Source: Coemansia sp. RSA 1200 (lineage: Eukaryota; Kickxellomycota; Kickxellomycetes; Kickxellales; Kickxellaceae). From it: 64,000 bases of DNA. The translations under genes and the position numbers were made by a program. Below the pieces are notes generated by a model. That model was not told the DNA's origin. It did not search any database and saw only the letters and a list, made by a program, of their open reading frames with translations. The stretch lies in NCBI GenBank assembly GCA_027578915.1, contig JANBTT010000008.1:124001-188000 (forward strand), read 5' to 3'. Shown in pieces: positions 1 through 13,000 of this stretch. Numbering within the stretch: position 1 is the stretch's first letter; each line of letters starts with the position of its first letter.

Positions 1-1
1 T

Positions 2-1279
2 CTGCACCACTACGTGCAGTACCGCCACACAACGCTTGAGGAGGCAACGCCGTACCCGATGATCGTGGATGCTGACTACGGAATGCCTATTGACCCCTGT
101 CTCCTGGGCGCCTTTGACGAGGACAGGGGCGCTTCGATGATTTCGGGCGCACAGATCGACGAGAAGGACCGGTTTCTGCTTAATCTCCCCACCGTGGCCA
201 ACGCCTCAGCGACATCAGCATTGGCAGCAGAGGCCGCCTCGCAGTCTGACGGCATATCGACCCCGCCAGTGTCGCAGCAGCCAGGCCTCGGTGCAAAACA
301 ATTCGGCGCGCAACGCACTCCAGCGGGCGGCAATATTGCTAAGCGCATGTTTGACCACTCCGTTGAGGGCCAGCTGCGGACAATTGAAGAGTCGTTTGCA
401 TGCTTCTCCAAATACGATACCAGCAGCCCAGACGGCTACCAAGCACATCTGCGCGACCTCAAACATCCCACGGATCCCAAACTACACGCCGTCGAGTCCT
501 ACGAGTTGTTTCCCGATGCCGATCTGTGGCCCAACGTGTACACCGCGTTCCTCACAGACGTGTGTGCCGATCCCGAGTTCCTTGTCGAGAAGAAGAACAA
601 GCCTGATCCCGAGGAGTACAAGCGGGTGGCCGACTTGGCGCGAGACTCGCTTATTTTCCGTCCGCGGGTGCGCCAGAACCATCTGGGCGAGGACGAGCAG
701 TGGATCGAGTCCTTTTTGCCGGAGGACGAAGACACCGCAATACGCATCCGTAAGCGCCTACATAGCGGCGCGCTCTTTGACGAGTCTGTTGACCAGGATG
801 TCGAATATCGGTTTGAGAAGTCGCGCGAGTACGATATGCCTGTCCGTCCTGACACCGCCACGGCTGGTCGCCAGGACCTCTACATGATTGCCATTGACAC
901 TTCTGAGTCGTCTGGATCGCGTCCCGTGGCCAAGTACGTGCCCATCAAATCAAAGGTCTTGCTGAAGCACCGCCAGGCCTTTCTCTCCAGCATGCAGGAG
1001 CAGGATGAGCTCGATGACCCGTTACGCATCACGAGTCTTGATCTCCAGCTGCGCGACTTTTCCGAGGAGGAGATACAGGAGCGTGCCGCCGCAACAAACA
1101 AGCTGCACGAGGTCATCAAGGAGGAGATCATCCACGCTTCTGTTGATTCTCCCAACCACGCCGACAGCGAGAATATCGATGTTGGTGGCGATTTGTTTGC
1201 CAGCGATAACGAGGACTCGAGTCCCAGCAGAGACGGCAAAAAGCTTCGGCGCGTTCCATCGTACTCTCCATCGCCATGA
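2..1279 (+). CDS. PAF1: PAF1 homologue, RNA polymerase II-associated factor 1 (5' truncated by window)
   Basis: The reading frame is open from base 2 to the TGA at 1277-1279, with no ATG before the conserved region, so the gene starts upstream of the window. The first codons read LHHYVQYRHTTLEEATPYP, matching the conserved 'FVQYkatsLE' block near the PAF1 N terminus, followed by the DADYGMPIDP block. Later blocks also fit the family: HPTDPKLHAVESYELFPD (about residue 150 of what is visible) and the acidic IESFLPEDEDT stretch. A charged, Ser/Asp-rich tail ends the protein. PAF1 is a core subunit of the nuclear Paf1 complex, which travels with elongating RNA polymerase II and supports H2B ubiquitination and H3K4/K36 methylation. 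Its 3' end is convergent with the PHD gene, about 270 bp away. Confidence 0.88.
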   Translation: MHHYVQYRHTTLEEATPYPMIVDADYGMPIDPCLLGAFDEDRGASMISGAQIDEKDRFLLNLPTVANASATSALAAEAASQSDGISTPPVSQQPGLGAKQFGAQRTPAGGNIAKRMFDHSVEGQLRTIEESFACFSKYDTSSPDGYQAHLRDLKHPTDPKLHAVESYELFPDADLWPNVYTAFLTDVCADPEFLVEKKNKPDPEEYKRVADLARDSLIFRPRVRQNHLGEDEQWIESFLPEDEDTAIRIRKRLHSGALFDESVDQDVEYRFEKSREYDMPVRPDTATAGRQDLYMIAIDTSESSGSRPVAKYVPIKSKVLLKHRQAFLSSMQEQDELDDPLRITSLDLQLRDFSEEEIQERAAATNKLHEVIKEEIIHASVDSPNHADSENIDVGGDLFASDNEDSSPSRDGKKLRRVPSYSPSP

Positions 1280-1547
1280 GCTTTCTTCTACCTCTCTATT
1301 GATAGCTTTGAAACAGGATATTGCGAGTATTTTGCAAGTTTTGCCAATTGCTTTTTTTCATATAAAGCTGTTGAATATAAAAAAGAAAATGCACACATGA
1401 TGAGGATAAGAGCTTAAAAAGACTAGCCAGGTTTTGGAGAAAGTGAAAGCTAGAAGAAAAGATTGAAAGATAAAAAGACATACAATTTAATTTTCCCTTT
1501 TGAACCCAAATGAAGAGAAAGGATGTGGAGGCAGTTAAAGGGCTCCT
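1280..1547. other. Convergent 3' intergenic region
   Basis: This is an AT-rich spacer between the PAF1 stop (+) and the stop of the PHD/ePHD gene (-). It should hold both 3' UTRs. A/T-rich poly(A)-signal-like motifs are present. No gene is seen. Confidence 0.6.
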
Positions 1548-4500
1548 TTAGTTTTCGTTTGCCTCAAGGCTGCGAACAAACACCTTCATATACTCGCGGA
1601 TGTTGTCCTTGGACAACGCACCCAGCTGCTTTAGATCGCCAACAAGCATCTTGAACGCTGGACTATTCACATTGTCATCCGCAGCAGAGGCTGAAGCATC
1701 TGACGCTGAACCAGCTGAAGCAGAACCAGTTGAAGCAGAACCAGCTGAAGCAGTCACGGCCTGACTGTCTTTCTGGGGCTTTGTAAGCATATCGAGCAAT
1801 GTCTGCGCCATGTTGACACGCTTGATCACATACATCATGTTGTTCTTGAGCTCGTCAAGCTCTTCTTGCGTTTCAGCAAGCTTTTTGCCATTTTCTTTCT
1901 CAGTCTGTGTGGACAGTGGTGTCTTGGTATGGCTGTCCGTGGAAAGTCCCAGTCCTACGCCGGTCTCAGCTGCGCCAATGTTGTTCGGTAAGGACGCGAG
2001 TGAACCTGCTGCGTGCTTGGGCAGCTGCGGATTTTCCGGCGACGCACTTCCCAGAGAGCCCGATGTCTCAGACGACCCGCTATTCCCTTCGGCAGAGACT
2101 GATGTGCCCTTTTTGTACAACTGGTTGACGCTTAGTGCTGGCCTTGGGAGCTGGGGCGACGAATCCAGCTGAGGAATCGCGGATGTGCTGAATCCATTTC
2201 CAGCCGCCTTTGCAATGTCGGGCGACGGTGGTCTGGAAGCCGCAAAATTATTTCCCGTGCCATTTGACACAGCAAACGTGGACGGTGCCTGTTGTGCGCT
2301 TGTGCTGTTGACTAGGGCAGAGAGGCTGCTGATTGTAGACATTGCCTTTCTGGCCTCGCGTGTCGGCTGCGAATTCATGTCTTTAAGCGCCTTCTGGATT
2401 TCGCTCAGTATGCTGTTCTGCTTCCTAAGCATGCTGTGCGATTCCTTGATCCAGGTCTCCTGCTCCTCGGACAGCCGAGCCGTGTTCGATGCTGTTGACG
2501 GTGGTTCTGCGGTGGTTGTCGACATTCCGGCATACCCGTTGATCCCGCCTGACATGCGAGATCCAGCAGAAAGCGGGTAATATGTGGAGCCTCGCACATT
2601 GCTAATTACAGAGGGATATGAACCAGCAAACGGCTTCACGCGGATTGTCGGTCTCCTTGTCGATATCTGCTCCGGCTGATGGGGCATTGGCGGATGCAAA
2701 TTATTCGCAGACGGGCTGCTTATCAACCTAGAATCTACTTGCATAACTGGCGATTCAGTAGGTACTGGCTGCTTACTCTTAGCCGTTTTGCTACGCGTTG
2801 CAGGATGAGGAGTATCTGTCTGGCCATTGGATTTGCCTATCATCCTTTCTGACTCAGTATCCGAGTTTGATTTATCGGAATCAACCTGTGCAATTTTGTC
2901 AGCCAGGTCGGCCATGATAGCCAATTCGTCAAGAGCATTCTGCTTGTCTTTATGTGGTGTTTCCAGCTCTTTGTTGGCTGATTTGGACGGCAAGGTCGCC
3001 TCGTTCGTGTCCAGATCGCCTTCATTCACTATTATATCCTCTTCAATATCACTGGCATCCACGATATTGTTTGTGTCCCTTGCTTTTGCCTCCGCCTCCG
3101 CCGCTGCACTTGCCTTTGCCTCTGCCCTTGCCCTAGCCTTCATAAATCTGCCGCCAGCCACAATAGGGTGCACCCTGGGGCGTCCACGACGAGTGTACGT
3201 GGGTATCATCAAGGACGCCAGATATTCATCGCTGGAACTCACCTCGCTTGCATCGTCAGTTAGCGCTTTGGGCAGACGACCAGCACGGAATTTTTTGGAC
3301 CTGTGTCTCTTTGGCACATCAACGGCTTTCCCTTTCAAGAGCATCTCCTTGCGGTGCTTGTCCGATTGAGCAGGAGCAATATTGCGATATGAAGGCGGCG
3401 AGAGATTCTGCTCAACCGCATTTTTATCAGCTGCTGCTTGACCTTCCTGCCCGTCTGGAACGGTTGGATGGATCAGCATGTGTATCGGAAGGCTTTGTCT
3501 GCGATCCTCCTTTTCCACTGGCGGTACTATTTTGGACACAGTTGATTCGCGGCGGCGGCGCTTCCGTGGGACGACTATTGAGGCTACAGGCAGCTTTGCC
3601 ATGGATATATGTTTTGGACAGAGTACCTCGTTGAATTTTGTATTGTATGTTGGCGGAGGAGCCAAGAATCTGTACCGAATGGCGCACATTGGATGGAACG
3701 CGCTTTCACACATGACGCCCTTCTCTACGTACGAACAACGTACTTGGTATCCAAAGCGCGCACCGCAGAACTCGCACATGGTAAATGCTGCTCTGAGCTT
3801 TGGATTGGTGGTGATAAACGGAATTTGGCTGGTATCCACATCCGGTATCCACGCAGCACATTGTACATGTACAAATTGTTGTTCGTTTGGTTTGGCTTCG
3901 TTGATAAGTCTGCGCGCAGACTTGTCGTTCTTGTAATGGCAGCAATACAGTCCCTAAGAATTGGTAGAAATTAAAATTAAAGTGCAGCACATGTTAGAAT
4001 AAGCACAGCTCATATCAAACAGATTTGCTTCGCAAATATAACAACCATCTGACATTTGCACATTTAACGCAATCAAATATTTGCAACGTACCTTATTGTA
4101 AGTGGTCCTGCTTCCGCCGGTGCACCAGTCACAGTACCACGGCTCATCGCCGGGCGGGATATCGACAATTCCATAGCATTTTTGGTGGAATCCTAACCTG
4201 CATTTGCCTTCGCAGAAAACAATCAGGTTATCGTCTGTAGAAACTCCACTTTGGCATATTGTACAAAACTCCTACATTCCATATTGAAAATATAAATAAA
4301 GCAGGTTAGCACAAACGTAGGAAAATTTCAATAATAAAAATGCTTGCCATATTTATCACATAAAACACCTCACATTCAACAGAAACGATGTTTTGAGAAG
4401 AGGAAAAGTAAAAAGAGAAGCACAAACATCCTGTCAGTCCTTTTGCAAAGCAATTTAAACACTGTAACTATCTATCTGGCGCAAATAGATATACAGACAT

Positions 4501-4887
4501 ATATCTATTTGTTCAAGAAAAGATGGGCAAAACACTTTTTTCTTGGAAAAGGACATGGACACAAATGACAATATAGAAATGCAAAAAAAACTGGAATGTT
4601 AATCATCTTTTTGACATGGAACTTACATCATCATCTTCTGTTTCTCCAACCGATTTGGCCGAGAGTTTGGTAATGGGCGTCCTTGGAATGATAGCCCCGA
4701 CAAGGTCTCCCACAGAGCCGTTGTCATGTAGGTTGGGAGTCACTCCAACCGGAGCAGCAAGATTTTGGTCGGGGCCTTGATGGTTATGATTGATGATAGG
4801 TTTGAATGGGGAATTTCCATTGCTTGTGGTGGGAAATGTTGATTGTGACTGCGCTGTCTTGTCGACAGGTACGTTTCTGGAAAACAT
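1548..4887 (-). CDS. PHD finger-zinc knuckle-ePHD (PZP) chromatin reader, AF10/BRPF-like
   Basis: Three exons assemble in phase 0: complement(4627-4887), complement(4092-4271) and complement(1548-3953), giving 948 residues. Donors are gtaagt (rc of 4621-4626) and gtacgt (rc of 4086-4091); acceptors read tgtag and ttcttag. Exon 2 is almost exactly a PHD finger (about residues 88-140, EFCTICQSG ... CDWC). Exon 3 opens with a zinc knuckle (YCCHYKNDKSAR ... FVHVQCAAWIPDV), then a second, extended PHD (CEFCGARFG ... FHPMCA ... CPKH, to about residue 262). PZP modules bind the H3 tail and nucleosomal DNA in BRPF, JADE and AF10 proteins. An AT-hook-like RRGRPRVHP lies near residue 403, and a Glu/Lys-rich coiled coil near 840-885. 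No EPC or bromodomain is visible, so the N-terminal PZP plus C-terminal coil resembles AF10 more than NTO1. Short Ser-Ala-Gly repeats lie near the C terminus. Its exact complex is unknown. Confidence 0.8.
1684..1762 (-). repeat. Short in-frame coding repeat (Ala/Ser/Gly units) in the PZP protein
   Basis: Near-identical 15-18 bp units (gaagcagaaccagctgaa-type on the plus strand) repeat about four times. On the minus strand they encode SAGSAS/TGSAS-type units close to the C terminus. The tract is probably length-variable. Confidence 0.6.
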
Positions 4888-7800
4888 GGCTGGATGCTAA
4901 AGTGCCAAACAATAATCCTATTGTATCTAGCGCAGACTGTATATATGACGTGAAATTATCTTGTTAAACGACGGGCAGTGCTTTAATATCTTGGTCAGAG
5001 GATGATGATGAGGGAAATGCAGGTTGTATATGACAGTGCCGGTGCACTTTGTTAGTGTGTATAGCCCAAAAGACACTTGCACGCACTTTGCCTGACTCTA
5101 AAAGTTTTTTCCGACTGGTGGAATACAGGAACTTTTTTTTTCTAATATGCAGTTAGCTTGGCGGAAGCACGAAATCGACTCTGTCCAATACAAGTTTCGG
5201 CTTGCTGACAACAAGGGGCTAGTTCCACCGCTCTTGCAGCAGAAGTAGCATAAAAACTGAAAAGGATATAAAAAAAGTAAATTGAAATTTAAAAAGGAGA
5301 AAAAGAAGAGACTTTTGCGATTCAACAGCTGTGTGAGGCTCTGAAATATTAAAGTTGGAAATACACTTTGTGGGTAAGGAATAAAAAAGGTTTGAATTCA
5401 GAGAGAAGGGAAACAAAGCGCGAAAGAACAGAAGCGCGCCAGCATTATAAATTGTGAGGCAAAAAAATAATGATTGGATGGGGGAAAAAGAATTCAAATT
5501 GTCGGTGTTGGTATTTTTAAAACGAAAAAGAAAAATTAAAGGCTTATGTTTCTCTTCAACAGTGGATTTAAATGGTTTACCACTGAAGGTCTACTACGAA
5601 ATAGAAGCTTTTTGCCTTTGCCGCTTGCTTCTGGATTCATAAGCACAGTCTCTTGCTGTTGATTGTTTTTCCGTATCAGAATGTAACATACAACTATAAA
5701 GCAAACATTTAGGCTTCACATGGTAGACCTGCACTTTGAATACAGCACTGTAGCTTTTGCTATCTCTTTTACTATAAAATTTCTTGCTAAAGAATATCTT
5801 TTTATATTAAGCCAATGGTTAAAGAGTGGAAGCCAAGTTGTAGTTTGTTTAGATTTAATGTTTTCATCTAGAACAGAGCTTGAAAGTTGCTTGGTTGCAA
5901 AGATAAAAGAAACAAAAAGAAAAAGCTGAACAAGTGGCTATGGCACGCAAGACACGCCTGTTATTGTTGCGGATTTAAAGATGCAATTACAGCGTTCAAT
6001 AGATTCAGGTGAATAATTGAGGCATAATTCATTTTTTTGATGTCTATATTTTCTTTTCATGCCCAGTCCACAATTGTAGTTTTGGCAGAGCCGTCAAATT
6101 AGTAGCGAAAAAAATAGTTTGCATTTCTTTTATTAACTATAATGTTTTACAATTTGTGTGAGCAATGGCAAAGAGGTTTTCTTTTTTAAACGAGCAAATA
6201 TACACCCTGTTATTTGTCGTGGAGCGTCTGATTCAGTCATTTTTGCCTTGAGTATTTAAACCAAGGTCAAAAGGTCAGATGATTAGCCATTATTTTATTT
6301 TTGTTACACATCAAGCATCTTCAATAAAGACGAACCGCTAAGAAAAAAATTAGGCCCGGCAATTATCTGCCGTTGTATGCTATGGACGACAAAAGTGAGA
6401 ATAATAAAGAAGTGAAATGAGTATAAAGACACAAGTCAAGCATGAAATTGACTAATGGCAATGGCTAGAAAAAAACATTGATTTTTGGGCTTTTGTGTTA
6501 GATTGAATTATAAAATAGCCAACGTATACATGCTGTTATTAGTTCTGTCATTAAAAGAGACTGTTATCTTAATGAAAAATAAGTATTTGTTGGTCGGTTA
6601 CATACAAATATACTGAAAAATGTGCTTGCTAATGGCATTATTGACATATATCCATTTGTAGGTGGCGAAAAGGCAAACAGTTTAACAGATAATATACCTA
6701 CACAGATAAGACATTGGTCTTGAGTTGTATTTTCATTCAGATGTCTAAGGCAAGGATTAATGGAGAATATTTTAATGCTAAAATCAAAGGTGAAGAGAAA
6801 ACCCGTGTTATTCACAAGCTATCACGTGGTGAAATAAAAAATTCTGCTGATTGTACTAAAAATGGCGGTTTCCATTAGACAAAGAAGCATTACATCGTTG
6901 GCAACTGTTGGCATGATGTTACATTATTATTACTAGTTTTGGCTTGTATGCTGATTTTAACAGTCTTGCTCTCGCTTTGTAGTTACATGACTGTTATGAT
7001 TCTTTATATAAAAAGATGTATCTGATTCAGAGCCAACTCATCAACACCAGCCGCAGACCATGTGTTGTTTTTAATTCAGACATGTCTTTCTCGTCAGTTG
7101 AAAGGGGATAGCTGGTCATGTCATTTTTTATGTGCTAGCATTATTCGTTGCCACTTACATACTGAATTTTGCAAGTTAGTTTGCGTTTGAACAATGTTCT
7201 TTTTGCGTTGTATGTCGTGGAAGAGAGGGTACGTTATGCAACGAAGCTGGGTGTGCTGTTTGCGTTGTGAGTGGCAAGGCTTTTCGTCGGATTAGTTGGT
7301 GTTTATCTTCCGTTGCTGCCCAAACGCGAAAAGAGGCTATCAATTACAGTGCAGATGATCCCATCTTGCTATTGCTTCAGTTAACATAAAAAAAGGGATA
7401 CTGTCCAAACACAGATGATTCTTTCGCACAATAGGCCAACACGACTCGACTCGACTCTGAAAGCTGCACATGAAACACAGCAGACCGAGTCGTCCTATCC
7501 TTTGAAACCTGGCCTTGTAATTTCAGAAAAAAGGAAAACAAAAAGAATGCTCCAGTGAAAAAATACTTTGATTGTTGTTTTCTTTCAGACAAGTGGCATT
7601 TTCTTTCTGCTAACCAGCGTTTTTCTTTTGAAGAGAAAAACAACAGCAAAACAAAGCACAAGAAAGCGTGGATCGGCCAAACGACCACAAGCAACCACTT
7701 CTTTGTTGATGCGATATGAGCTCAGTTGCAAGAAACAAGGCGCTGGCAGTTGTTGGAACTGCACAGCTAACCATGCATCAGGGCGTGTGGAAGACCAAGA

Positions 7801-8000
7801 CTGCCACGGTCCATTCCACGGCAATCTGCGCAGCTGACTGGTGGACTCTGTTAATGGCAGCTGGCAAAGGAAGGCTGGCCTGTCATCAGAGAAATAAATA
7901 AGAATACCAGCCAGCGCCTTTTCTCTTCTCCTTCCACTTTTTTTTTGTTATTCTTGTGCTGAGTTGAGTTGTGTGTTTTGCCTTTCCCGTTTTGCCCTTT
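4888..8000. other. Long AT-rich intergenic region
   Basis: About 3.1 kb upstream of the PZP gene. I checked both strands for family motifs, tRNA B-box-like sequence and small zinc-finger genes and found nothing I can support. Open frames here are short, rich in Phe/Leu/Lys and overlap on both strands, as expected for AT-rich non-coding DNA. TATA-like motifs occur (for example near 6508 and 7005) but no convincing ORF follows them. Confidence 0.5.
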
Positions 8001-10002
8001 CCCCTCTCCCCCTTTCTTTACTAGTATCTTATCTCGTCACCTCACTCACTCACTCACTCTCAAAGCTACTCCTACTCATCCCTGCTTGCAGAGCAGTTGC
8101 ATTGGTTCCGATACATCGGCATGGAGTAGTGTGCATCTTACTCACGCAAATAATAATAATAATAATAATAACCAACAAAACGCTCTATTCAGGGAGCAGC
8201 CGCAACAGCAGCGACGAACATCTACTATAGAAAGATCATTAAAGTATAGACACAAGCATCGTATACACACTTGAAGCCTTTTCATTGAGGCGGCCTAATC
8301 AACAAGCCGGTGCATTTATTTATATCCAGCCAGCAACAGCATATCTATCACATATCCGACTCACGAATCCACAGTACAAACAACCGATTCTGTTAGCTAT
8401 TGGTAAGTAGACATTCTCTTGCGAAGCTTTAAAACCCAGCAGCTGGGCTCCAACCCTCCTCCCGCTATGTTTTCCACGCCTCTAGTCATTGCTGCATTTA
8501 GCCAAGGATATATTGCAAAATGGAAGGAGGGAGGTGGTGTAACTGGGATAAATGTTTGTAGAAAAAAAGGTCTAGCGTGCGTTGCATTGTCTGTTCCTTT
8601 CCGGACATGTTTCCGCTCTTGCTTCTTTATTCGGAGCCTCGGAAGCAAAGTGGTCGATACGGACCAATGCACAACCAAACTAAGAAGAATAACGCAGTGC
8701 GAAACAGAGGGAGGAAGAGAGGTGCAGCGTTTGCTTGGCTTTTTGCTACAGGTCAAAATAATCCCGCGCCTGCGCCTCCCTTATTTCTTTTGTTTTGCCA
8801 ATCAAAGTCAGCCAGCCCGTCAGACCATTACATTACTTCTTGCTGTTTGCACTGCTGACCATGTCTTCCGACTCTGCAAGATTTGGCTGTCTTTTGCATT
8901 GTTGGGTCTGAGTGGATCCGGAGCCTTACAAGCAATATATTTGGTATCACTAGAATTCCCTGCATATGTGGCATATCGACCAGGCAAGGGAAAATGTTGT
9001 TTTCTTTATAATCTTTTGTTCGCCACCTTCATTTTTGTCAGGTTTGTCAGGTTTGGCTGGCTTACTTGGCATACTTGTTATTTTTTTTATTTGCAGGCTG
9101 CTTCTGGAACTTGCTTATACATTCTCATCTGTTTGTGGCACGTATTGTTGATTGTGCTCTTGCTGCAACAATATTCATGAGGCACACTTTGGAAAAATGT
9201 GGTGTTGGCGTTTGAGAAAACAAGGCCAACAAACAGGCATGTGCTCTCGTTTTTTTTTTTTGCAAGGGAAAATAAAGGCATCCGTGTACAGTTCCCGCGC
9301 TCTCCAGCCAGGCAAGCCGCGACCCTTTTTTCTTTTCTTTTATTGAGAATAGCGACGAGGCTTTCTATGCGTTTTGCCTTGGCTGGTTTGACTGAGCTAT
9401 CGCAGTACATCGTCCAACATTGCCAGCGCTGTCGTCTCCCTCTCTGCCCTTTTCTCCCTCCTTCCTTCATTTCTCTTTCCATCCGTCTGCATGTCATCAA
9501 CCACCAGCTTACTACGGCGTATTGTTCTTTTTTTGTTGGGCTTGCTGTTTTTGGGTATTATTTGGCATTGCTGCAGGGAGTAGAAGCGAAGGTGTCCGAA
9601 ATCCCTTCCTGAATCTTACATCCTTTCTTTCTTTCTTCCTCTTTTAATACTGTAACCTCCTTGCGTTTATTTTATATAACCTACTTGTTCCTTTTCCATT
9701 TACACACTCCGACACACTGACGTCTTTTTATCCTTATTCCTATTCGTACTCTTACTCTGCCGACTAGCACACATACAGCCAGCAAAAGCATATTCAAACA
9801 AACGCCGCCTTGGTCGGTGCTGCTACGCTTTTTATATTTAGGCAGCCGACAGGGGCGACTGGCTTTTGCTTCTCTTTCTCTTCCTCATATTTCTAGAGTT
9901 TTTATACATACAGTCTTTTTAGCTTCTCCCCCCTTTTCCCACTTACTTCTGACTCTAGTAGTCTTGGCTGTCATTTTCCTGGAATAAGGGGCACACATAC
10001 CA
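8001..10002 (+). promoter_or_regulatory. Pyrimidine-rich promoter and leader of the cortical-anchor gene, with probable 5' UTR intron
   Basis: This 2-kb stretch is strongly C/T-rich on the plus strand (for example 7980-8060 and 9420-9760) and carries simple repeats. A good donor, gtaagtag, lies at 8403. Candidate acceptors are tttgcag ending at 9096 and ctgcag ending at 9576. An untranslated first exon near 8.0-8.4 kb spliced to a second leader exon before the ATG at 10003 is therefore plausible. The region could instead be a plain promoter. Only transcript data can decide. Confidence 0.4.
8149..8171. repeat. (AAT)n microsatellite
   Basis: There are about seven and a half uninterrupted AAT copies in the presumed leader of the gene at 10003. 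A short CACT run lies about 100 bp upstream (8042-8059). Confidence 0.9.
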
Positions 10003-13000
10003 ATGTCACCTCGCACCAGGACCCCGGCGACCTCTCGCCCGGGCACACCTTCCGGCCTGGGACTTTCCAAAACTAACGACAGTACAACACCAACCATGCG
10101 CTCTGTTTCTAGTGGTAGTAGCTCGTCGCTGAGGAACGCTACGCCGTGCTTCCATACAACACGACCGCAGTTTATATCCGGACACATCGACCGGTGCGAA
10201 GCCTGTCGTCTGAAATACGCCCGCCAAGCAGAGTCCACGGCAAACATCCCGTTTTCCACGCGCCGCCCATCCGGACTACAGCCACGCTCGCAGTCGCGCC
10301 AGTCGCTCAGCGGAAACAATAGACCATCTAGCGCTGCCTCGGTGGGCACAACTGTCAGCCACAACACGCTAGGCTCAAACACAGCCTCAGCCATGCGACC
10401 ATCGTCTAGGTCTTCGATTGCCTCGGTGGCATCCAGAGGCAATGGAGGCGGCAACGGGTCGGGTCGGAGGTCGACGCGCCCTATCCACCGGCGGAGCTCA
10501 TCTGCGGGGTCTCCGCTTGTGGAGGAGGAGAAAAGAAGCGATTCCAGCCAGATGATGACAAGCGTTGCAGAGGAAGCGCCCTTGGCTGCCATGCCCATTC
10601 CTCCATCACGCGCAGACAACCCATTGTCATCGATATCGTCAAGCGACGGCATGCCAACGTCACCAACAGAAACTGTTGCCAGCAGGGCGCGTGCCAGGTC
10701 GTCGCGCAACAGCACACGGGCCCATGGTACCGCAATTGATTCCGCTGCTCCAGGTGGCGGCGGTGATAGACGTCAATCGCGCAGAGGGTCGTCTCACTCC
10801 ATCCACACGCTTCGTCGGGCTGGAAACGACTCGCCGGTGGGTTTGATTCGCACAGTGGCTCATCGGTCGGCAAGTTCCCAGCATCCCCCGTTGTTCCCAG
10901 AGAGAATTGGGGATACTGGTACTGAGCTGCCTGTTGATATCACCAACGCGCTGATGGGATCTCTGGTGGATCAATCGCGCGACGTTGACAAGATGCGCGA
11001 CGAGTACAGAGCTGAAATTGCGCAGCTGAAGGAGACTGTGCGCAAACTGAATCGTGATGCCAACCGTGTTCGTTCCGATGAATCTCCCAAGCCTCAGAGC
11101 AGCCAGAGCCCGGACAACATATTCGGCGCCCACTTATCGGACGCCAAGCAGAAGGTGGTGGAACGCAGGATGAATCTTGATCGTTCAGCTCTAAACAAGT
11201 TTGAGGAGTTCCGGAAGGCATATGAAGATTGCGAATCCTCTCTCCGTCTCCATCCCGCCCAGTTTGCCGGAGAACGACCACTAAGTCCGCCGCCAGCACG
11301 CAACTGGGGCGGAGGCGTGTCCACGCCTATGCGTCCGCTAGATGGGAGCGATCTGGATGCGCGCCGCGCTACTATCAATGCCGCAGAGGTCCGGCGCGCA
11401 GGCGAAGATCTGATGAGTACGCCTGTGCGTCGCAAGCCTCAGCTCATGGCACGCGTAACCAGCACACGTCGTCCGACAAAGTCCCGGATGAACCGTCCGC
11501 TGTTTGGAGGCGACAGTGAGCTCAGCGACGACGGGCTTGATGATGATGATCTTGAGGAGGCGGATGATACCGAACATCGTGACTTGCGCAACTGTCTGAT
11601 GTCTGCATCCAATTTCGGCACCTTCCTCGTTCAGTATGTGACGCGCCAATGTCTCGACTACAACAAACTTTGCGACGAAAACAAGAAGCTGATGCTCCGC
11701 TTTGATGAGCTTGAGAATAGCAAGGCTCTTGCAGACAAGCAGATCAAACGTCTCGAAGAATTGCGTGGTGAGCATGCTGCGCAGGCATACGATATGAGCG
11801 CACAAACGGAGATGCTTGCCGAGAAGGTTGAGCTTAAAGAGCGTAACGCGCGGCGTATGGCAAACGAAAACGAAAAGCTAAGGCAAGAGCTTGCCGTTTC
11901 CAACGATCGCTGTGGTAACCTTGATGATCAGATTGCCAAAGCTAACGAATCTCTGCTGAAATCACGCCAACGCTACGAACAAGAGATCACATCATTGCGT
12001 CGCAACACCAACTCACTCCAGCAAGAAAAAACGACATTGTCGAAGAAGAATGACGAGCTGCGCACTGAGCTAAAGGGCAAACTGCAGCGGGCTGGTCTGA
12101 AAGCCAATGTAGACGAGTATCTTGCTGAGCGCAGACGTGAAAGTGCAGCAGCGGCCATTGCTGGTGCCGATGGATCTGCAGGCGATGCTATGGGCAATCG
12201 TACCGCCAATGCTGGTGTCTCTGACGGTGTCGCTGTCGAAAACGAGATCAAGCGTCTGCAGGAGACTGTTCAGTTCTGGCGCAAGAAGACCGATCGCGCG
12301 AACCGCAAGCTACGATCAGAAAAGACCGCTAACAAGGAGGCACACCGTATGTTGCGTATCCAACAAGAAGAAACATATCGGTACCAGCAGACCTTTGGTC
12401 CTCTTCCCGACGACATTGCGGATGGTGGTTCTGAGGTGCTGGGCGAGTTTATGTCCTCAATGGTTTATAGTCCCACCGGGAGTTTGCGTCGACTGTCGAT
12501 CTACTCGCCATCCAGCGTTTCCAGAAGCGTCAAAGAAGCTGCGTCAGACGTTTCGAATGATGATCTCTCGAGTGATGCGTCTGACTCTAGCGCCGGCCCT
12601 GTTGGGAAACGCTATGGCCGTCGCCGAGACTCTCGCGCAGGCACATCCGAGATGGCTAACTCTGTCTCGACTGGCGCTTGCAGTGCTCGTCCTGGCGATT
12701 CTTCATTTTCCACACTCTCGAGAGAGTCTGCGTTGGTGCGTTCCGGATCTAATTCCAGTCTTTCTAATGCAAGCGAGGATGACCCTGAGGTTGCGGATAA
12801 TACTGACGACAAGGACATCCTTAGGTACGAGATGCGCATGAAGAACCGTCGCGCAATAGTGGCAACTCCGCGTGGCCGCAAATCAGACGCTACAAAATCG
12901 CCCAGGACCATTACTGGCTCACGTCGTAATAGGAACCCCAGACTCTCGATCGACGTTGACCATGTTTCCCCCAGTGCTGGCATGGTAGGCGGCGAGTCAC

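Noticed and set aside
6564..6815. Minus-strand frame with a CX2C pair (CLIC), considered as a zinc-finger microgene
   Set aside because: No His pair follows within finger spacing; no TATA at the expected distance.
8419..9180. 253-codon open frame upstream of the cortical-anchor gene
   Set aside because: It starts at TTG, the first ATG is internal, and composition is Cys/Phe/Leu-rich with no domain. It lies in the presumed 5' UTR intron, and the opposite strand is also partly open.
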